Source: JBICIG01 sp043101605
GTDB lineage: Bacteria > Planctomycetota > Phycisphaerae > Phycisphaerales > UBA1924
Assembly: GCA_043101605.1 (NCBI GenBank)
Contig: JBICIG010000010.1
Location: forward strand, 1-19,773
Direction of reading: 5' to 3'
DNA length: 19,773 nucleotides
Of this stretch, positions 1 to 6,942 are shown piece after piece (position 1 is the stretch's first letter; each line of letters begins with the position of its first letter). Made by a program: the position numbers and the translations under genes. The notes under the pieces were generated by a model that did no database searches, had not been told where the DNA came from, and saw only the letters and a list, made by a program, of their open reading frames with translations.

Positions 1-509
1 AGCGGATCGAGCGCGTGCTCGGGGTCTTCAAGGCGTACTGCACGCGGGTCGGCGCCGGGCCCATGCCGACCGAGCAGATCAACGCGACGGGCGACCTGAT
101 CCGCGAGCGCGGGCGGGAGTACGGCACGACCACCGGCCGCCCGCGGCGCGTCGGCTGGCTCGACCTGGTTGCGCTGCGGTACGCGGTGATGGTCAACGGG
201 GTCACGGGGCTGGCGATGACCATGCTCGATGTGCTCAGCGGGTTCGAGGAGATCCTCGTCTGCACGAGGTACCGGACCGCGGATGGCTCGGAGACGGATC
301 GGTTCGATCCCGACGGGTTCGCGCTCGAGGGGGTCGTGCCCGTCTACGAGACCCTCCCGGGCTTCGGGGAGGATGTCTCGGGGGTGACCCAGCGGTCGGC
401 GTTGCCCGTGAACGCGGAACGATTCGTGTCGTATATCGAAGAATCGGTCGGGGTTCGGGCCGAGATTGTGAGCGTGGGCCCCGGGCGGGACCAGACGATC
501 CTGTCGTGA
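1..509 (+). CDS. purA: Adenylosuccinate synthetase, C-terminal part (partial at window start)
   Basis: PurA joins IMP and aspartate using GTP to make adenylosuccinate, the first step from IMP to AMP, in the cytosol. The reading frame is open from base 3 and gives about 168 residues ending at TGA 507-509; the family is about 430 residues, so the N-terminal P-loop part lies outside the window. Visible family features are the GVFKAYCTRVGAGPMPTE stretch, the RERGREYGTTTGRPRR segment (IMP/GTP-binding arginines), the LVALRYAVMVNGV segment and the terminal SVGPGRDQT. The GTG at 15 is internal and is not a start. The gene reads toward uppS with a 58-bp gap, so the two may be cotranscribed. Family assignment is secure; only completeness is lacking. 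Confidence 0.96.
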   Translation, partial: RIERVLGVFKAYCTRVGAGPMPTEQINATGDLIRERGREYGTTTGRPRRVGWLDLVALRYAVMVNGVTGLAMTMLDVLSGFEEILVCTRYRTADGSETDRFDPDGFALEGVVPVYETLPGFGEDVSGVTQRSALPVNAERFVSYIEESVGVRAEIVSVGPGRDQTILS

Positions 510-567
510 GCGGCGGGCGCGGCCCGGAGGTCGCAGGGCTCTGCGGAATCTAAGGAATGGATGCAGC

Positions 568-1458
568 ATGACCAGCGCGCCCCGCGCCACGACGACGACC
601 GATGACGATGCCGCGGCGATGATCGCGGGTCTGTCCGCTGAGGGACGCGCGGCTCTGGCGCGCATGCGGCGGGTGAATCCGTCGTGCGACCCGGCGACGC
701 ATCTGCCCGATGTCTGCCCGGCCCGGATCCCCCGGCACATCGCGATCATCATGGACGGCAACGGGCGGTGGGCCCAGGAGCGGGGCTTTGCGCGCATCTT
801 CGGGCACCGCAACGGGGCGCGGGCGGTGCGTGAGACCGTCGAGGCGTGCGGGCGCATCGGCGTCGAGGCGCTGACGCTGTTCTCGTTCAGTCTCGAGAAC
901 TGGAAGCGACCGGCCGACGAGGTGCGGGCGCTGATGGACCTGTGCGAGACCTACTGCGAGGGGGAAGCCGCGGCGCTGGCGAGGGAGAACATCCGCTTCC
1001 GCGTCGCGGGCAAACGCGAAGGGCTGCCCGACAAGGTGCGGGCGGCGCTGGAGATGGTCGAGGCGGTGACCGCCGGTGCCGAGGGGCCGACGCTGTGCCT
1101 GGCGCTGAACTACGGCGGGCGGGCGGAGATCGTGCACGCGGCGCGGGCGCTGGCCGAGCGGGTCAAGCGGGGCGAGATCGAGCCCGACGCGATCGATGAC
1201 CGAACCTTTGAGAACGAACTCTGGACCGCGGGGCTGCCCGACCCGGACTTGCTGATCCGCACGGCCGGGGAGATGCGGGTGAGCAACTTCCTGCTGTGGC
1301 AGATCTCGTACGCCGAGCTGTTCGTGACCGAAACGCTGTGGCCCGACTTCGGCGAAGCGGAACTGCACAAGGCGGTGCGCGCGTTCGCGGGTCGTCGCCG
1401 GCGGTTCGGCGGGCTCGAGAGCGAGGACGCGCGGGTGGAGCCCGCGGGCGGCGGCTGA
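568..1458 (+). CDS. uppS: Isoprenyl (undecaprenyl) diphosphate synthase
   Basis: This cis-prenyltransferase condenses isopentenyl diphosphates onto farnesyl diphosphate to make the C55 carrier lipid for cell-wall and polysaccharide synthesis, at the inner face of the membrane. The 296-residue product has the catalytic MDGNGRWA block (Asp63), the FSFSLENWKRP block (residues 105-115), and the C-terminal DLLIRTAGEMRVSNFLLWQ and ISYAELF signature with the basic and acidic residues that bind diphosphate. About 55 residues precede the conserved core, more than in E. coli UppS; they are acidic and Ala/Thr-rich and look disordered. The start ATG has AAGGA 11 nt upstream. The chosen start is supported by position, but ATG/GTG codons further in would also retain the core. 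In many bacteria uppS is followed by cdsA on the same strand; here cdsA is convergent. Confidence 0.96.
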   Translation: MTSAPRATTTTDDDAAAMIAGLSAEGRAALARMRRVNPSCDPATHLPDVCPARIPRHIAIIMDGNGRWAQERGFARIFGHRNGARAVRETVEACGRIGVEALTLFSFSLENWKRPADEVRALMDLCETYCEGEAAALARENIRFRVAGKREGLPDKVRAALEMVEAVTAGAEGPTLCLALNYGGRAEIVHAARALAERVKRGEIEPDAIDDRTFENELWTAGLPDPDLLIRTAGEMRVSNFLLWQISYAELFVTETLWPDFGEAELHKAVRAFAGRRRRFGGLESEDARVEPAGGG

Positions 1459-1489
1459 ACCTTCTTTGAGCGCACGGATCGGTCGCGGA

Positions 1490-1505
1490 TGTTCCACGTG
1501 GAATA
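1490..1505. other. Candidate parS centromere site (ParB-binding palindrome)
   Basis: TGTTCCACGTGGAATA matches the chromosomal parS type TGTTCCACGTGGAACA at 15 of 16 bases; the core TTCCACGTGGAA is a perfect 12-bp palindrome. It lies in the non-coding gap between the convergent genes uppS and cdsA. ParB binds such sites to organise and segregate the replication-origin region, and ribosomal-protein clusters often lie on the origin half of the chromosome. No parA or parB gene is in the window, so the role is inferred from the motif alone. Confidence 0.6.
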
Positions 1506-1574
1506 CATGCGGTGTTCGTGCGCGGCGAACGGTCGGTGCGGCCTGGGGCTTGTCGAGCGGGACGAGCCGTGGCA

Positions 1575-1597
1575 CGCGGGGGAAGCCCGCGGGTTTG
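1575..1597 (+). terminator. Weak candidate terminator hairpin after uppS
   Basis: CGCGGG (1575-1580), loop GGAAG, CCCGCG (1586-1591), then GGTTTGG. The six-pair GC stem lies 117 bases past the uppS stop, in the gap before convergent cdsA. The following T-run is poor, so this may only be a stable hairpin. Confidence 0.25.
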
Positions 1598-1631
1598 GCG
1601 CGGTTCATGGGGAGCGTCTGGTCGCTCGGGT

Positions 1632-1645
1632 TGCTCAGCTGAGCA
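1632..1645 (-). repeat. 14-bp perfect palindrome over the cdsA stop codon
   Basis: TGCTCAGCTGAGCA is its own reverse complement and spans the last codons and the TGA of cdsA (minus strand). As RNA it can form only a five-pair stem with an AGCT loop and has no T-run after it. It may help end the minus-strand transcript, or it may be chance. Confidence 0.3.
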
Positions 1646-2528
1646 GGGTGATCCACCAGTAGGCGACGGGAGCGACGAGGAGGGGGGAGTCGAGGAGATC
1701 GAGGACGCCGCCGAAGCCCGGGATGCTCTGGCCGGCATCCTTGAGCTGCGCGTCGCGCTTGAAGAGGCTTTCCAGGAGATCGCCGAGTTGTCCGACGAGG
1801 GCGAAGAGGATGCCGGCGATGGCGCCGAGCCAGAGGGCGCGGGGCCCGGGCTCGGGGAAGCCGAGGATCCAGCCTGAGAGGGCGCCGACGATCATGGCGG
1901 CGACGACGCCGCCGGCGAGGCCTTCCCAGGTCTTGCCGGGGCTGAGCCAGATGATGAGCTTGTGCTTGCCGATCGCGGTGCCGGTGAAGTAGGCGCCGAT
2001 GTCGCAGCTCTTGGTGGTGACCAGGACCGCCAGAACGAGCCACGCGGAATGGTCGCGCCGGATGGCGATGAAGAAGCCCGCGAGCAAACCGAGGTAGACG
2101 AACGAGAGCAGCGCCGCGCCGGCGAGGGAGAGGGCGCCCTCGAAGGAGCGGTGGCGTGAGTAGAAGGTCAGCGAGGCGAGGAGGACGACGACCGCGGTGG
2201 TGCTGATCGCGGCGGCGGCGGTGCCCGCTTCCAGCGTTGCGGGGATGAAGGCGGTGACGCAGAGCCCGAGGAGGGCGGCGATGGATCCGACGCGGTTGGA
2301 GGCGGCGATGCCGTTGGCCCGGAGCATGGCCGTCAACTCGCGGGCGGCGAGGACGATGAGGGGGATGGCGATGAGGAAGAGGAGGGTGCCCGGGGGCGGG
2401 GTATCTCGGCCGCCGAGGAGAGGGTGGAGGAAGTCCGGCAGGACCCATGCGTCGATGAGTTCATCGAGCCAGAACGCCGCCACGAGGGCGACGATGAGGA
2501 CGGGTCCGATGAGCAGTCGCTTGCGCAC
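1635..2528 (-). CDS. cdsA: Phosphatidate cytidylyltransferase (CDP-diacylglycerol synthase)
   Basis: CdsA converts phosphatidic acid and CTP to CDP-diacylglycerol, the branch point of phospholipid synthesis, in the inner membrane. The 297-residue protein has many hydrophobic segments (for example residues 7-20, 48-63, 86-100, 110-122, 136-155, 205-220, 231-246), a DIGAY motif (176-180), SPGKTWEG (196-203) and the C-terminal signature from Ser254 to Asp280. The usual GHGG and DR of that signature read GFGG and DL here; similar GLGG/GFGG forms occur in related phyla. A GTG at 2528 gives the start MRKRLLIG and was chosen because the in-frame TTG at 2573 would add a stretch that lies in a low-complexity intergenic repeat; neither start has a clear ribosome binding site. 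It lies 78 bp downstream of the secreted-protein gene on the same strand and may be cotranscribed with it. Confidence 0.93.
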   Translation of the reverse strand: MRKRLLIGPVLIVALVAAFWLDELIDAWVLPDFLHPLLGGRDTPPPGTLLFLIAIPLIVLAARELTAMLRANGIAASNRVGSIAALLGLCVTAFIPATLEAGTAAAAISTTAVVVLLASLTFYSRHRSFEGALSLAGAALLSFVYLGLLAGFFIAIRRDHSAWLVLAVLVTTKSCDIGAYFTGTAIGKHKLIIWLSPGKTWEGLAGGVVAAMIVGALSGWILGFPEPGPRALWLGAIAGILFALVGQLGDLLESLFKRDAQLKDAGQSIPGFGGVLDLLDSPLLVAPVAYWWITLLS

Positions 2529-2560
2529 GGCGGGACTGTAGCGGGAGGTGGGGAGGCAGT

Positions 2561-2583
2561 GGGCAACGGGCAATTGGCAATGG
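2561..2583. repeat. Three degenerate tandem units GGGCAA(C/T)
   Basis: GGGCAAC, GGGCAATT and GGCAATGG follow each other directly in the 78-bp gap between cdsA and the secreted-protein gene. This is a short, degenerate tandem repeat. It is one reason to reject the TTG start at 2573 for cdsA. Confidence 0.4.
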
Positions 2584-2606
2584 TGGTCCGGGGGAAGTAG
2601 GAGCCG

Positions 2607-4058
2607 TCAGTTCATGGGGAGGTTCTTGGATTTCCAGATCCGGACGAGGTCGTCGAGGCTGGTCCGTTCCCAGACCTTGGCGTTGGGGAGGGTGGTGCGG
2701 ACGAAGCGGTTGTTGCGGTCGAGGATGGTGGTCTGTGGGAGTTCGCCTTCCTGGAGGGTGGAGGTGACGCGCCACCCGCCATCGCGGGAGGTGATGGGCT
2801 CGAGCGTGTCGCGGCGGAGGAAAACGCCCTGCTCGGTGGTGCGGTAGGCGTAGAAGGCGAACTCGCCCGGGACGCCGGCGGTGGCGAGGAGTTCGGGGAG
2901 CATGTAGGAACGGACCTGCCCGATGTAACCCGGGCCCTGGATGAGCGGGCGGACGGTCATGGGAGGCTGTCCCGGGGAATCGATGGCGACCTTGATGGAG
3001 GTGCCCTCGCGGACGCCGGTCTCGCCGTAGGTCCCGACGACGCGGGCGCCGTCGCGGAGGGTCATCTGGATGGTCCAAGCTTCCTGGGAGAAGTCGGGGG
3101 AGACGAAGTAGCGGGCGAAGATGTCTGTGGTCTGGGCGCCGGCCTGGAGGAAACGAACATCCATGGAGAGGAGGTAGCCCTCGTCCTGCTCGATGCCGGT
3201 GAACTCGTCGGGGCTCTGGCGGGGGTCGATCTCGCCGCGCTGGCCCTTCCAGGCACGGATGCGTCGATAGCCGTGTTCGACGGCGTCGGCGTCGCGGCCG
3301 GTGGGCGAGGGGGTGTGGAGGCGTTCCCATCGGACGCCGATGTCGCTCAGGATGCGTTCGTACTCGGAGGAGGGGATGGAGGAGAGGACTTCGAGCCCGC
3401 GCATGACAGCCTTGCCGCGGTCGGCCTCGGCGCGGAGCGGGTCGACGAAGCGGGTGGAGGCAACGACGGTCTCGTAGACGCGCTGGATGAGGTCGGTGTT
3501 CTCCTCGGGGGTGATGAGTTCGAAGACGACGAAGCGGGAGCCGGTGACCTGAAGGAAGGTGTAGCCGTGGAGCATGCGTTTGCCGGCGGGCCCGCTGGGG
3601 AGGGAGATGTAGAAGCGTTCGGCGGGCCTGCCGGAGATCAGCAGATCGGGGAAGCGGTTGATGAGGCGGGCCTCGGTGCGTTCGCGGCGGCCGGACTGGG
3701 GGCTGACGACGGCGTAGGCGGCTTCGAGTTGCTCGAGGACCTGGGTGGCGAGGACATCGGGGGTGGTCTCGGCGGCGCGGGCGCGGGGGGTCTGGATGGT
3801 GATGGTCCAGGTGCCGCGGTCGGGAGTGATGCGGGCGGCGACCGTCTCGGAGCCGGGGACGGCCTGGGCGGAGGCGTTCTCAGGGAGGGCAACGACCATG
3901 CCGAGTTCGTCGATTCGGAGCACTTCGTCGGAGAGTGGGACGCCGACGGGCTGGGCATGGGCGGGACTCAGGAGCGGCAGGAGAAGCAGAAGGGTGGCGA
4001 AGAAGCGGAAGGGGTGCAGGGCTTCGGGAGGGTTGCGGCGTGGGGCGTGCGGGGGCAT
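2607..4058 (-). CDS. Secreted protein of unknown function, 483 residues
   Basis: I do not recognise the family. The product has a basic N-terminus (RR at 7-8), a Leu-rich hydrophobic run at about residues 19-31 and a likely signal-peptidase I site AHA|QP at 33-36, so it should be exported. The mature part is soluble with no further membrane segments, no Cys pairs and no lipobox. It alternates short strand-like segments rich in Val/Thr/Ile with charged loops, and has RFVVFELITPEENTD near residue 180 and a C-terminal part rich in Arg, ending IWKSKNLPMN. This could be two related beta-rich domains of roughly 200 residues, but that is a guess. The ATG start has CGGAG about 10 nt upstream. It is divergent from the ribosomal cluster and is followed by cdsA on the same strand. 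It is probably lineage-restricted. Confidence 0.8.
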   Translation of the reverse strand: MPPHAPRRNPPEALHPFRFFATLLLLLPLLSPAHAQPVGVPLSDEVLRIDELGMVVALPENASAQAVPGSETVAARITPDRGTWTITIQTPRARAAETTPDVLATQVLEQLEAAYAVVSPQSGRRERTEARLINRFPDLLISGRPAERFYISLPSGPAGKRMLHGYTFLQVTGSRFVVFELITPEENTDLIQRVYETVVASTRFVDPLRAEADRGKAVMRGLEVLSSIPSSEYERILSDIGVRWERLHTPSPTGRDADAVEHGYRRIRAWKGQRGEIDPRQSPDEFTGIEQDEGYLLSMDVRFLQAGAQTTDIFARYFVSPDFSQEAWTIQMTLRDGARVVGTYGETGVREGTSIKVAIDSPGQPPMTVRPLIQGPGYIGQVRSYMLPELLATAGVPGEFAFYAYRTTEQGVFLRRDTLEPITSRDGGWRVTSTLQEGELPQTTILDRNNRFVRTTLPNAKVWERTSLDDLVRIWKSKNLPMN

Positions 4059-4191
4059 GGTCTGAGGGCTCCGATGGTCGTCGGCGGAAGGGTGGCGGGG
4101 TGGGACGCCCGAGGCCGGCGTGGGTGCGGGGCGGACGGGGTCGGGAGGGGAAGGGAGTGAAGAATTCGTGAGTGGAGGGTGTGAAGCTGGA

Positions 4192-4219
4192 TTGACCGGG
4201 CGGGTGGAGGGGCTACGCT
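4192..4219 (+). promoter_or_regulatory. Candidate sigma-70 promoter for the ribosomal-protein cluster
   Basis: TTGACC (4192-4197), a 16-bp spacer and TACGCT (4214-4219). The -35 box matches TTGACA at five of six bases and the -10 box has the essential TA...T. It is the best promoter-like pair in the gap and faces rpsJ; transcription would start near 4226, leaving a leader of about 245 nt. Confidence 0.55.
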
Positions 4220-4227
4220 TCTCGACT

Positions 4228-4471
4228 CTCTCCCGACCGGTGGGTTTGGAGCGTTTTGCTCACGGGGGAGTGTACGGCAGACGGAGTCGGGCTCGCAGGG
4301 AGCCGGGTCGCAGGGATGCGGCGGAGCGGCGAGTATTTCGTCGCGGGGATTTTGTCGCCGGGGTTCGGCGGGGCCGGGCTTGAGGCCTTGGTGAGTTCGG
4401 TCGGATCGTGTGACCGGTCGGCATGGGATGGACTGGAGATCGCCCGCGTGGGCGCTTGAACAGGTGAACGG
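4228..4471 (+). promoter_or_regulatory. Structured 5' leader of the S10 cluster, possibly autoregulatory
   Basis: Downstream of the promoter candidate the sequence can form nested hairpins. CTCCC (4230-4234) pairs with GGGAG (4266-4270) around GAGC-GTTTT-GCTC (4249-4261), and GGCTC (4290-4294) pairs with GAGCC (4300-4304). S10-operon leaders in some bacteria bind L4 to repress the operon. I see no sequence match to a known leader family, so a regulatory role is an inference from length and structure only. Confidence 0.35.
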
Positions 4472-4780
4472 ATGACAGGCGGGAAGATCCGAATCCGGAT
4501 GGAGGCGTACGACCATGTCGCTCTCGACGCTTCGGCGCGGGAGATCGTGGATCACGCCAAGCGGACGAACGCGAAAGTTGCGGGCCCGGTGCCGCTGCCG
4601 ACGCGGATCGAGCGTTACACGGTTCTGCGTGGCCCGTTCATCGACAAGAAGAGCCGGGAGCAGTTCGAGATCCGGACGCACAAGCGGATCATCGACATCC
4701 TCGAGCCCAATGCTCGCACGGTGGAGGCGCTCAACCGCCTGGTCGTGCCCGCGGGTGTGTTTGTGAGGATCAAGGCGTAA
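4472..4780 (+). CDS. rpsJ: 30S ribosomal protein S10
   Basis: S10 sits in the head of the small subunit and also acts with NusB in transcription antitermination. The product is 102 residues, the family's normal length, and shows the typical IRIRMEAYDH start, GPVPLPTRIERYTVLRGPF centre and REQFEIRTHKRIIDILEP block. The ATG is preceded by AGGTGA with a short 4-nt spacing. It is the first gene of the cluster; no tuf or fus gene lies upstream. It is followed by an unusually long gap of 177 bp before L3 that contains a terminator-like hairpin. Confidence 0.98.
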   Translation: MTGGKIRIRMEAYDHVALDASAREIVDHAKRTNAKVAGPVPLPTRIERYTVLRGPFIDKKSREQFEIRTHKRIIDILEPNARTVEALNRLVVPAGVFVRIKA

Positions 4781-4786
4781 GCGTTC

Positions 4787-4820
4787 AGGCTCGGTGGGCG
4801 AAGGTCCGGCGAGCTTTTTT
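4787..4820 (+). terminator. Terminator- or attenuator-like hairpin between S10 and L3
   Basis: GCTCG (4789-4793) pairs with CGAGC (4810-4814), extended by a G-T and an A-T pair, and is followed directly by six T's (4815-4820). The loop is 16 nt and may fold further. A T6 run is rare in this GC-rich sequence. The stem is short, so partial termination is more likely than complete termination. Confidence 0.45.
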
Positions 4821-4957
4821 CGTGCCCCTTGCGACTGGGTTGGGGCGACATGGAAAGCTTCCTCTGCCGGGGGCGAGAGCCTCGTGGAGCATGAAGCGGC
4901 TGCCCGACCGGATCGGGCCCCGGCGGATCGTCGGGTTTGGACGAAGGGTTGATCGGA

Positions 4958-5635
4958 ATGCCGATCGGACTGATGGCAACCAAGGTTGGGATGACCCGGC
5001 TGTACGACGAGGCGGGGAACATCGTGCCGGTGACGGTGCTCCAGGCGGGCCCCTGCGTTGTGACGCAGTTGCGGACCGAGGAGACCGATGGGTACAGCGC
5101 GGTGCAGCTCGGGTTTGGGGCGATGAAGGCCCGGAACTCGACGATCCCGCAGATCGGGCACGACGCGAAGGCGGGCTCGGCGCCGCTGCGACACCACCGC
5201 GAGTTCCGCGTGGATGCCAAGGAGCTCGGGGAGTTCGAGCTGGGGCAGACGATCGGTGTCGAGGCGTTGGCGGACCTGAAGTTCGTCGATGTCGTCGGGA
5301 CGAACAAGGGCAAGGGCTTCCAGGGCGGCATGAAGCGGTACGGCTTCAAGGGCAAGGAAGCGTCGCACGGCGTGGAGCGGAAGCACCGCTCGCCGGGCTC
5401 GATCGGTGGTCACGCGAGCTGGCGCGGCGGCGCGGGCGGCCCGAAGAAGGGCAAGCGGATGGCCGGTCACATGGGCAATGTGCGGATGACGATCCGGAGC
5501 CTGCCGGTCGTGAAGGTGGATGCGGAGAAGGGCCTGATCCTGGTGAAGGGTCCGGTGCCCGGGCATAACAAGTCGATGGTGGTGGTGCGGCCGGCGGTGC
5601 GGCTGAACCGTTCGAAGGCAAGCGCTTCGAAGTGA
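4958..5635 (+). CDS. rplC: 50S ribosomal protein L3
   Basis: L3 is an early-assembly protein of the large subunit that reaches toward the peptidyl-transferase centre. The 225-residue product has the KVGMTRLYDEAGN start region, VTVLQAGPCVV, and the central extension with KGKGFQGGMKRYGFKG and SHG...HRSPGSIGG, then KKGKRMAGHMG. The glutamine that PrmB methylates in E. coli (after PGSIG) is Gly here. The ATG at 4958 was chosen because it has AAGGG nine bases upstream and gives the usual short N-terminus; an in-frame TTG at 4937 has no such support, and ATG 4973 is too far in. It lies 177 bp after rpsJ and 264 bp before rplD. Confidence 0.97.
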   Translation: MPIGLMATKVGMTRLYDEAGNIVPVTVLQAGPCVVTQLRTEETDGYSAVQLGFGAMKARNSTIPQIGHDAKAGSAPLRHHREFRVDAKELGEFELGQTIGVEALADLKFVDVVGTNKGKGFQGGMKRYGFKGKEASHGVERKHRSPGSIGGHASWRGGAGGPKKGKRMAGHMGNVRMTIRSLPVVKVDAEKGLILVKGPVPGHNKSMVVVRPAVRLNRSKASASK

Positions 5636-5727
5636 TGGAGTGAGGAGCGTTGGTCGGCGGGAGTGCCGGTCGGCGTGTCGGGGAGGTCCCGGACGAGGGA
5701 AACCGCCCGACGGAAACAGCGAGAGTT

Positions 5728-5752
5728 TCGGCCCCGAGCGGTTCGGGGCCGA
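5728..5752 (+). promoter_or_regulatory. Strong hairpin in the L3-L4 gap
   Basis: TCGGCCCCGA (5728-5737) and TCGGGGCCGA (5743-5752) form a perfect ten-pair stem with a five-base loop. A second, smaller hairpin CCCGGG-TGATT-CCCGGG follows at 5783-5799. There is no T-run after either, so they are not plain terminators. They could be RNA-processing, stability or protein-binding sites. The 264-bp gap otherwise holds no gene. Confidence 0.5.
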
Positions 5753-5899
5753 GTGAGCCGAGTCGATTCCGCATCGGTCCCGCCCGGGTGATTCCCGGGA
5801 GCCGCTCCTTGCGGGGAGGGCGACAGGAGGCCGGGCGGATAGGCGAGTGGAAGCGTCCCGCGAGGGTCGCGCAGGAAGGCAACGGCGAGGAACGACATC

Positions 5900-6604
5900 A
5901 TGGATGTCCCCGTCTACAACATGCAGGGTGATCAGGTCGGCACGATGCCGATCGACGAGCAGTCGCTCGGCGGTGCGATCAACCCGCAGCTGATCAAGCA
6001 GGCGTATGTGCGTTACCACGCGAACCTGCGTCAGGGCTCGGCCCGGACGAAGGTGCGTGGCGATCTCGCGTACTCGGGTAAGAAGCTCGGGAAGCAGAAG
6101 GGCGGCGGCCGGGCTCGTCACGGCGACAAGACCGCGAACCTGTTCCGGGGCGGTGCGCACAAGTTCGGCAAGAAGAAGACGCGGGAGGAGTACCGCCTCG
6201 ACATGCCGAAGAAGATGCGTCGCAAGGCGAATCGGAACGCGCTGCTGGCGAAGCTGGTGGACTCCGAGGTTCGCGTGGTGGACTCGATCGCGTTCGACTC
6301 GCCCAGGACCAAGGGCTTCGAGTCGATGCTCAAAGCGCTGAAGATCGATCACCGGGCGTTGGTGGCGTTGCCGGACGGCGACCGCGGGAAGAACGCCCGA
6401 TTGAGCGCTCGGAACATCGCGGATGTGACGCTGTGCCGGGCGGATCAGTTGACCTGCTTCGAGCTGCTGAATCACCGCTACCTGGTGATCGAGAAGGGTG
6501 AGCTGGAGGCGTGGCTGACGGGTCCGAGTTCGCAGACCGACAAGAGCGCGAAGGTGAACCCGATGGGCGTCAAGCAGGCCGTCGCGGCCGGGGGTGAGAA
6601 CTGA
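5900..6604 (+). CDS. rplD: 50S ribosomal protein L4
   Basis: L4 lines the peptide exit tunnel and, in some bacteria, represses the S10 operon. The 234-residue product shows VPVYNMQGDQVG at the start, the RQGSARTKVRGDL and GGGRARHGDK extended loop (about residues 44-76), KKMRRKANRNAL, and VVDS...RTKGF in the globular part. About 29 polar residues at the C-terminus go beyond the usual end. The ATG has GAGGA eight bases upstream. Its stop overlaps the L23 start by one base (TGATG), implying coupled translation. Confidence 0.97.
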   Translation: MDVPVYNMQGDQVGTMPIDEQSLGGAINPQLIKQAYVRYHANLRQGSARTKVRGDLAYSGKKLGKQKGGGRARHGDKTANLFRGGAHKFGKKKTREEYRLDMPKKMRRKANRNALLAKLVDSEVRVVDSIAFDSPRTKGFESMLKALKIDHRALVALPDGDRGKNARLSARNIADVTLCRADQLTCFELLNHRYLVIEKGELEAWLTGPSSQTDKSAKVNPMGVKQAVAAGGEN

Positions 6605-6879
6605 TGCACCCGACCTATGTGATCCGCAAGCCGGTGTTGACGGAGAAGTCGACGGCGATGGCGGAGGAGAACACCTACGCGTTCGAGGTTGACCGCCGGT
6701 CGAACAAGGACGAGATCAAGGCGGCGATCGAGGAGCTTTACGGGGTGCGGGTCGAGAATGTCCGCACGCTGATGACCAAGGGTCGGCGTCGTCGCCTGCG
6801 TTACGGATGGGTGAACGGCGGGAAGGTGAAGAAGGCGATGGTTCGCCTGGCTGAGGGCGAGTCGATCGATCTGTTCTGA
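6604..6879 (+). CDS. rplW: 50S ribosomal protein L23
   Basis: L23 binds domain III of 23S rRNA at the exit of the peptide tunnel, where trigger factor and SRP dock. The product is 91 residues, a normal length, with VIRKPVLTEKSTAMAEENTY and the VRVENVRTLMTKGRRRRLRYG loop. The start ATG shares one base with the L4 stop codon, so it is probably translated by re-initiation. The next gene, L2, begins 63 bases on. Confidence 0.97.
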   Translation: MHPTYVIRKPVLTEKSTAMAEENTYAFEVDRRSNKDEIKAAIEELYGVRVENVRTLMTKGRRRRLRYGWVNGGKVKKAMVRLAEGESIDLF

Positions 6880-6942
6880 CCCTGCGGGGTCGGCATGTGA
6901 GGCCCGCCGGTGTGACCGGGGCGTGGCCGGGAAGAGGATCCG

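Larger units (their letters stand above)
4059..4471. other. Divergent intergenic region, 413 bp, no gene
   Basis: This region separates the minus-strand secreted-protein gene from rpsJ. The first 130 bases are G- and A-rich on the plus strand with no recognisable element; I see no convincing promoter for the minus-strand gene. The second part holds the promoter candidate and the structured leader listed separately. Short open frames here have unlike codon use and no ribosome binding sites. Confidence 0.7.

Noticed and set aside
550..2448. Long minus-strand open frame (632 codons) across uppS and part of cdsA
   Set aside because: It overlaps two confidently identified genes, and its product is a Pro/Arg/His-rich composition typical of antisense frames in GC-rich DNA.
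4256..4459. Possible small upstream gene in the rpsJ leader (67 codons from TTG)
   Set aside because: It has a TTG start without a ribosome binding site and codon use unlike the neighbours, and it overlaps predicted leader hairpins.
3968..6475. Minus-strand open frame of 835 codons opposite S10, L3 and L4
   Set aside because: It is antisense to three certain ribosomal-protein genes and has an Arg/Leu/His/Pro-rich product with no domain.
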